9,609 nucleotides of DNA from an uncultured Actinomycetes bacterium (lineage in GTDB: Bacteria > Actinomycetota > Thermoleophilia > Miltoncostaeales > Miltoncostaeaceae), in the NCBI GenBank assembly GCA_903928615.1, contig CAIYRJ010000075.1:1-9609 (forward strand). Reading direction: 5' to 3'. The first letter of the stretch is position 1. The number at the start of each line of letters is the position of its first letter. Both the position numbers and the translations under genes were made by a program. Below the pieces are notes generated by a model that made no database searches, was not told where the DNA came from, and saw only the letters and a program-made list of their open reading frames with translations. Below, one piece after another: positions 7,310 to 9,609 of this stretch.

Positions 7310-7382
7310 GCGCGCGTAGCTCAGTGGATAGAGCACTGGCCTCCGGAGCCAGGGGTCGCAGGTTCGAATCCTGCCGCGCGTG
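7310..7382 (+). tRNA. tRNA-Arg, anticodon CCG
   Basis: This 73-base cloverleaf has a seven-pair acceptor stem (7310-7316 with 7375-7381, the outer pair a G-U wobble), U8 and A9, and a four-pair D stem (7319-7322 with 7331-7334) around the loop AGTGGATA. The anticodon stem is 7336-7340 with 7348-7352, the loop is CTCCGGA with anticodon CCG at 7343-7345, and the five-pair T stem carries the loop TTCGAAT. The A after the D-loop GG is the expected arginine identity base A20, and the discriminator is G. It reads CGG codons, which suit this GC-rich genome. CCA is not encoded, so maturation needs RNase Z (encoded about 580 bases away) and CCA-adding enzyme. No clear terminator follows; the convergent cupin gene ends 23 bases downstream. 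Confidence 0.97.
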
Positions 7383-7405
7383 CTGAATCGGGGCCGCCCG
7401 CAGGG

Positions 7406-7900
7406 CTAGGGCGCCAGCGGGAAGGGACTGTCATCGGGATCGCCCAGCGCGATCGTGCCGAGCATCTTCGGCGGCTTCAGGACCGTGACGATGGTGATCA
7501 CCTGGCCCTCGGGCGTGGTGGCGTAGTGCTGCATGCCCTTGGGCTCGTACAGGCCGTGGCCGGCCTCGATCACCGCGCGGGTTCCCGCCGGGATCGGCAC
7601 CCTGCGGGGGTCCTTGCCGGGGCGCGGAATCGTCTCGTACGCGGTGCCCTTCACCACCGAGTAGTGCAGGCGACCGCGCATGATCCACGCCACCTGGCTG
7701 CCCGGGTGGTAGTGCCATGGCAGCGTGGTGTTGCGGGGAATCGTCACCTTGTACATCGCGAGCCCGAGTCCGGGCGCGCCGGCCGCGGGGCCGCCGGATA
7801 CGTCGAGGCGCTCCGCCCCCTCCGTGGGTATCCCGACGGCGGGAGCGGATGCGGCGACGGCGCAGAGGGCCACAGCGGCGATGGCGGGGAGTCTCCTCAC
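7406..7900 (-). CDS. Secreted single-domain cupin protein
   Basis: The predicted protein has 164 residues. Residues 1-23 form a signal peptide: MRRLP, a hydrophobic Ala/Val stretch, and a likely cleavage after an A-S-A site near 19. The mature part is one cupin barrel. Motif 1 is PWHYHPGSQVAWIMRG (61-76) with H63 and H65, but Gln69 stands where the usual glutamate ligand would be. Motif 2 is YEPKGMQHY (118-126) with H125. Such small exported cupins are common and mostly uncharacterised; metal binding is likely, but no reaction can be named. The frame is open far upstream, but only the GTG at 7900 gives a proper signal peptide. No Shine-Dalgarno is present and TACGCT ends seven bases before the GTG, so the mRNA may be leaderless. 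It is divergent from the 109-residue gene and convergent with the tRNA. Confidence 0.85.
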   Translation of the reverse strand: MRRLPAIAAVALCAVAASAPAVGIPTEGAERLDVSGGPAAGAPGLGLAMYKVTIPRNTTLPWHYHPGSQVAWIMRGRLHYSVVKGTAYETIPRPGKDPRRVPIPAGTRAVIEAGHGLYEPKGMQHYATTPEGQVITIVTVLKPPKMLGTIALGDPDDSPFPLAP

Positions 7901-7907
7901 GCCTCGC

Positions 7908-7913
7908 AGCGTA
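7908..7913 (-). promoter_or_regulatory. Candidate -10 element of the cupin gene
   Basis: TACGCT on the minus strand is followed by seven bases and then the GTG at 7900. Initiation six or seven bases after a -10 box would fall at or next to the GTG, giving a leaderless mRNA, consistent with the lack of a Shine-Dalgarno. No -35 consensus is visible. Confidence 0.4.
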
Positions 7914-7933
7914 CCCGCCACAGGACAGGCGAG

Positions 7934-7939
7934 TACGCT
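7934..7939 (+). promoter_or_regulatory. Candidate -10 element of the 109-residue gene
   Basis: TACGCT on the plus strand is followed by six bases and then the GTG at 7946, again predicting a leaderless transcript. It is the mirror copy of the element at 7908-7913. No -35 consensus is visible. Confidence 0.4.
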
Positions 7940-7945
7940 CCGCGC

Positions 7946-8275
7946 GTGGACGAACCCGTGTGGAGCGTGGCGCTGCCGGAGGGCGCGGAGCCGCCATTCA
8001 TGGTGTGGGTCAATGGATCCCCCCGCGAGGAGGGCGAGCACTACACCGTGGAAGGACGCTGGCTGCGCTTTTCCACGCCCCTCGTGCCCAAGACCCGGGC
8101 GCCCAAGCGCGGCGTGGGACGGCGCATGGCGCTTCTGGCGGGCGTAGGCGTATACGGAGACCAGAAGGCCGACGTCGTCGACCTGCGGTACCACCGGAAT
8201 GGCGTGATCCAGCACGCCACGGAGCTGCCGATCATTCCCCCCGAGGCCGCGGCGCCGACTGACCCGACCCCGTGA
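7946..8275 (+). CDS. Conserved-looking protein of unknown function, 109 residues
   Basis: I do not recognise a named family with confidence. The protein has 109 residues with no signal peptide or clear membrane helix. The first half looks like a small beta domain (FMVWVNGSPREEGEHYTVEGRW, about 18-39, then LRFSTPLVP). A basic Pro/Arg linker (49-60) precedes MALLAGVGVYGDQKADVVDL (61-80), and a short Pro/Ala tail ends the protein. From memory, similar VNG...V.GR...F...VD..Y proteins occur as hypothetical genes in high-GC actinobacteria; this was not checked. The GTG at 7946 was chosen because it lies six bases after a TACGCT box. GTG 7958 is a possible alternative. The same frame is open for about 1.4 kb upstream, but that part is antisense to the tRNA, cupin and phosphoesterase genes and is not real. 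Its stop overlaps the next gene's GTG (GTGA), so the two are probably cotranslated. Confidence 0.7.
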   Translation: MDEPVWSVALPEGAEPPFMVWVNGSPREEGEHYTVEGRWLRFSTPLVPKTRAPKRGVGRRMALLAGVGVYGDQKADVVDLRYHRNGVIQHATELPIIPPEAAAPTDPTP

Positions 8276-8685
8276 CCGGCCCCGCCCTCGACGGGCTGAT
8301 CCTCGGCGAGGACCACTACCCGTCGGACGACGTGGCCCTCGAGGTGATCATCACCCTGGTCTGGTGGCACCTTCTGGCTGTCCTGATCGTCATCGGGTTT
8401 GCCCTCGCCGCCATCGACATCGGCGGGTACGAGGACGTCACCCCATTCCCGTGGGGCTGGGTGGCGGCGGTGCTCACGATCGCCATGGTCCAGCTCACCG
8501 CCGGCCTGCTCATCGACCGCCGATACGACCCCACGGCCACCGACGGGCTGTGGCCGATGCCCTGGTACCCCATCGGCTACTGGTTCATCGTCGGGTGCAC
8601 CACCCCTGCGGTCACCATCCCGACGCTGCTGAAGCCCGGGAGCGGAACGCACGTGACCTGGAAGGTCGATCGCAGCCGCGAGTAG
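8272..8685 (+). CDS. Small membrane protein resembling the C-terminal tail of PgaC/IcaA-type glycan synthases
   Basis: This is a 137-residue protein with three likely membrane helices, at about 22-48, 60-81 and 99-121. After helix 2 come IDRRYDP (81-87), PWYPIGYW (97-104) and a final WKVDRSRE (130-137). The order and spacing recall the end of poly-beta-1,6-N-acetylglucosamine synthases (PgaC/IcaA), which have DSRY(D/E), a WYP..(Y/F)W helix and a terminal W..PDRG. The whole cytoplasmic GT2 domain (GGS, DxD, QxxRW motifs) is absent, and the upstream frame does not supply it. The gene may therefore be a decayed remnant, a stand-alone accessory membrane protein, or an unrelated protein with chance similarity. 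The intact reading frame and GTGA overlap with the upstream gene argue against simple decay. Its 3' end meets a convergent EAL gene 12 bases away. Membrane location is confident; the PgaC link is a moderate inference from remembered motifs. Confidence 0.7.
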   Translation: MTGPALDGLILGEDHYPSDDVALEVIITLVWWHLLAVLIVIGFALAAIDIGGYEDVTPFPWGWVAAVLTIAMVQLTAGLLIDRRYDPTATDGLWPMPWYPIGYWFIVGCTTPAVTIPTLLKPGSGTHVTWKVDRSRE

Positions 8686-8697
8686 CGGCCGGCAGGC

Positions 8698-9609
8698 TCA
8701 GGCCTCGTGCAGCGGCCCGGGGCGGCCGAAGAAGTAGCCCTGCCCCAGCGGGATGCCCGCCTCGATGAGGATGTCCCGTTGGGCGGCCTCCTCCACCCCC
8801 TCGGCGAGCACCTCGATGCCGAGTTGCTGGGCGAGTTCGGCAAGCGTGCGCACCACCATGCTCGCGCGGTCGGCATCCGGCCCGATGAGGTCGGTGATGA
8901 GCGAGCGATCGAGCTTGAGCCGCGAGACCGGGAGGCTGCGCAGGTGGGCGAGCGACGTGGTGCCGGCGCCGAAGTCGTCGATCGCCACGCGCACGCCCGC
9001 GTCGCCCAGCGACCGAAGGATCTGCGCGACGTCGGGGTCGCGATCGAAGCGCACGCGCTCCGTGAGCTCGAGCACGAGGGAGCTCGGCGTCACCCGCGCC
9101 TCGCGCAGGTCGGACTCCACTACATCGGGGAGCGCCGCCCGGATGCTCACGGGCGACACGTTCACGCTCACCTCGGTGCCCGGCACGGCCCCCCTCGCGA
9201 GGTCGCTCAGGGCCCTGCGCAGCACGTAGCGGTCGATCTCCTGGATGATCCCCATGTCCTCGGCGAAGGGGATGAATTCATCGGGCGGGATCAGGCCCAT
9301 CTCGGGGTGCCGCCAGCGCACGAGCGCCTCGGCTCCGATGGGCTCCCCCCCGGGCAGCCGGACGATCGGCTGGTAGTGCACCACCAGCTGGCCCTCGGTG
9401 ACCGCGGCGGCGAGATCCGACCGGATCGCCGCGGTGCGCGCGCGCGTCTCCTGAGTGTCCTCGTCGACGACCATGCACGTCAGCCCGAACGTGGGGGTCT
9501 GCCGCAGGGCGTCCTCGGCCACCGAGACGAGGTCTCCCGGGGTGGCCTCCACGCCGTGGCCCGTCGTGGCCACGCCGGCCGTGAGGCCGACGTGCACCGA
9601 CACCGACGG
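8698..9609 (-). CDS. GGDEF-like/EAL cyclic-di-GMP phosphodiesterase, C-terminal 303 residues (runs off right edge)
   Basis: EAL domains hydrolyse cyclic di-GMP to pGpG and so lower this biofilm and motility signal. The frame is open through base 9609, so the N-terminus lies outside the window. The first 45 or so visible residues (SVHVGLTAGVATT, DLVSVAEDALRQ) look like the end of a GGDEF domain whose usual AD.ALY.AK helix is degraded. The EAL domain then spans about 60-300. It has GAEALVRWRHP with the metal Glu, NVSPVS with the metal Asn, LELTE, AIDDFGAG with the Asp pair, LKLDRS with the catalytic Lys, LAEGVE, and GQGYFFGRP with the terminal Gln. All catalytic positions look intact, so phosphodiesterase activity is expected. 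The GGDEF-like part is probably inactive or GTP-sensing, but its active-site loop is not visible. The gene is convergent with the PgaC-tail-like gene. Confidence 0.94.
   Translation of the reverse strand, partial: PSVSVHVGLTAGVATTGHGVEATPGDLVSVAEDALRQTPTFGLTCMVVDEDTQETRARTAAIRSDLAAAVTEGQLVVHYQPIVRLPGGEPIGAEALVRWRHPEMGLIPPDEFIPFAEDMGIIQEIDRYVLRRALSDLARGAVPGTEVSVNVSPVSIRAALPDVVESDLREARVTPSSLVLELTERVRFDRDPDVAQILRSLGDAGVRVAIDDFGAGTTSLAHLRSLPVSRLKLDRSLITDLIGPDADRASMVVRTLAELAQQLGIEVLAEGVEEAAQRDILIEAGIPLGQGYFFGRPGPLHEA

Larger units (their letters stand above)
7908..7939. repeat. 12-8-12 inverted repeat in a divergent promoter region
   Basis: AGCGTACCCGCC (7908-7919) and GGCGAGTACGCT (7928-7939) are inverted copies with 11 of 12 bases matching, separated by ACAGGACA. 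The repeat fills most of the 45-base gap between the divergent GTG starts at 7900 and 7946. Each arm's outer end is a TACGCT hexamer pointing at its nearer gene. It could be a pair of mirrored promoters, a dimeric repressor operator covering both promoters, or both. Confidence 0.65.

Noticed and set aside
7311..7380. CGCGCG-rich ends of the tRNA as a simple repeat or Z-DNA element
   Set aside because: They are the two strands of the tRNA acceptor stem, which explains them fully.
7396..7406. GCCC-GCA-GGGC hairpin after the tRNA as a terminator
   Set aside because: Only four pairs and no following T tract. It is not distinguishable from chance in DNA of this base composition.
6533..7945. Very long plus-strand open frame leading into the 109-residue gene
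   Set aside because: It runs antisense through rnz, the phosphoesterase, the tRNA and the cupin, all of which have clear motifs. Long antisense frames are normal in such GC-rich DNA. Only the last 110 codons are plausible.
7901..8215. Upstream extension of the cupin frame
   Set aside because: It would bury the signal peptide behind about 100 unrelated residues and overlaps the divergent gene. The GTG at 7900 gives a normal exported protein.
8686..8697. Possible bidirectional terminator between the convergent genes
   Set aside because: The 12-base gap and flanking GC-rich bases form no convincing hairpin with a T tract.

Overview
The window comes from a very GC-rich bacterial chromosome. Frequent GTG starts, ATGA overlaps between genes, apparently leaderless genes, a tRNA without an encoded CCA, and a pyrR-pyrB-pyrC-x-carA-carB gene order all suggest Actinomycetota, possibly a Thermoleophilia-like lineage. 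The phylum is a moderate inference and the class a weak one. Coding density is very high: no stretch over 300 bases lacks a gene, and there is no sign of an insertion sequence, prophage or CRISPR array.

Region 1 (1-5741, minus strand, read right to left) is a de novo pyrimidine operon: pyrR, pyrB, pyrC, an isochorismatase-like hydrolase, carA, and the first 413 codons of carB, which runs off the left edge. Every junction overlaps: four are 4-base ATGA overlaps and carA/carB shares one base (TGATG). Between the end of rnz and pyrR lies a short RNA hairpin that matches the PyrR-binding-loop consensus and ends one base before the pyrR Shine-Dalgarno. This suggests that one PyrR-controlled initiation site governs the whole coupled operon. 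CarAB makes carbamoyl phosphate, PyrB makes carbamoyl aspartate and PyrC closes it to dihydroorotate. The hydrolase is the unexplained member.

Region 2 (5717-7382) holds tRNase Z (rnz), a YfcE-type metallophosphoesterase upstream of it on the same strand, and a divergent tRNA-Arg(CCG). A TACACTA sequence between the phosphoesterase and the tRNA could act as a -10 element in both directions.

Region 3 (7406-8685) has a secreted single-domain cupin on the minus strand. Divergent from it is a two-gene plus-strand unit: an unrecognised 109-residue protein, overlapped by a 137-residue membrane protein that resembles only the C-terminal membrane tail of PgaC/IcaA-type poly-N-acetylglucosamine synthases. 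The 45-base gap between the divergent genes contains a 12-8-12 inverted repeat, and each arm places an identical TACGCT hexamer 6-7 bases before a GTG start.

Region 4 (8698-9609, minus strand) is the C-terminal part of a cyclic-di-GMP protein. It has the end of a degenerate GGDEF-like domain followed by a complete EAL phosphodiesterase domain, and its N-terminus lies beyond the right edge.
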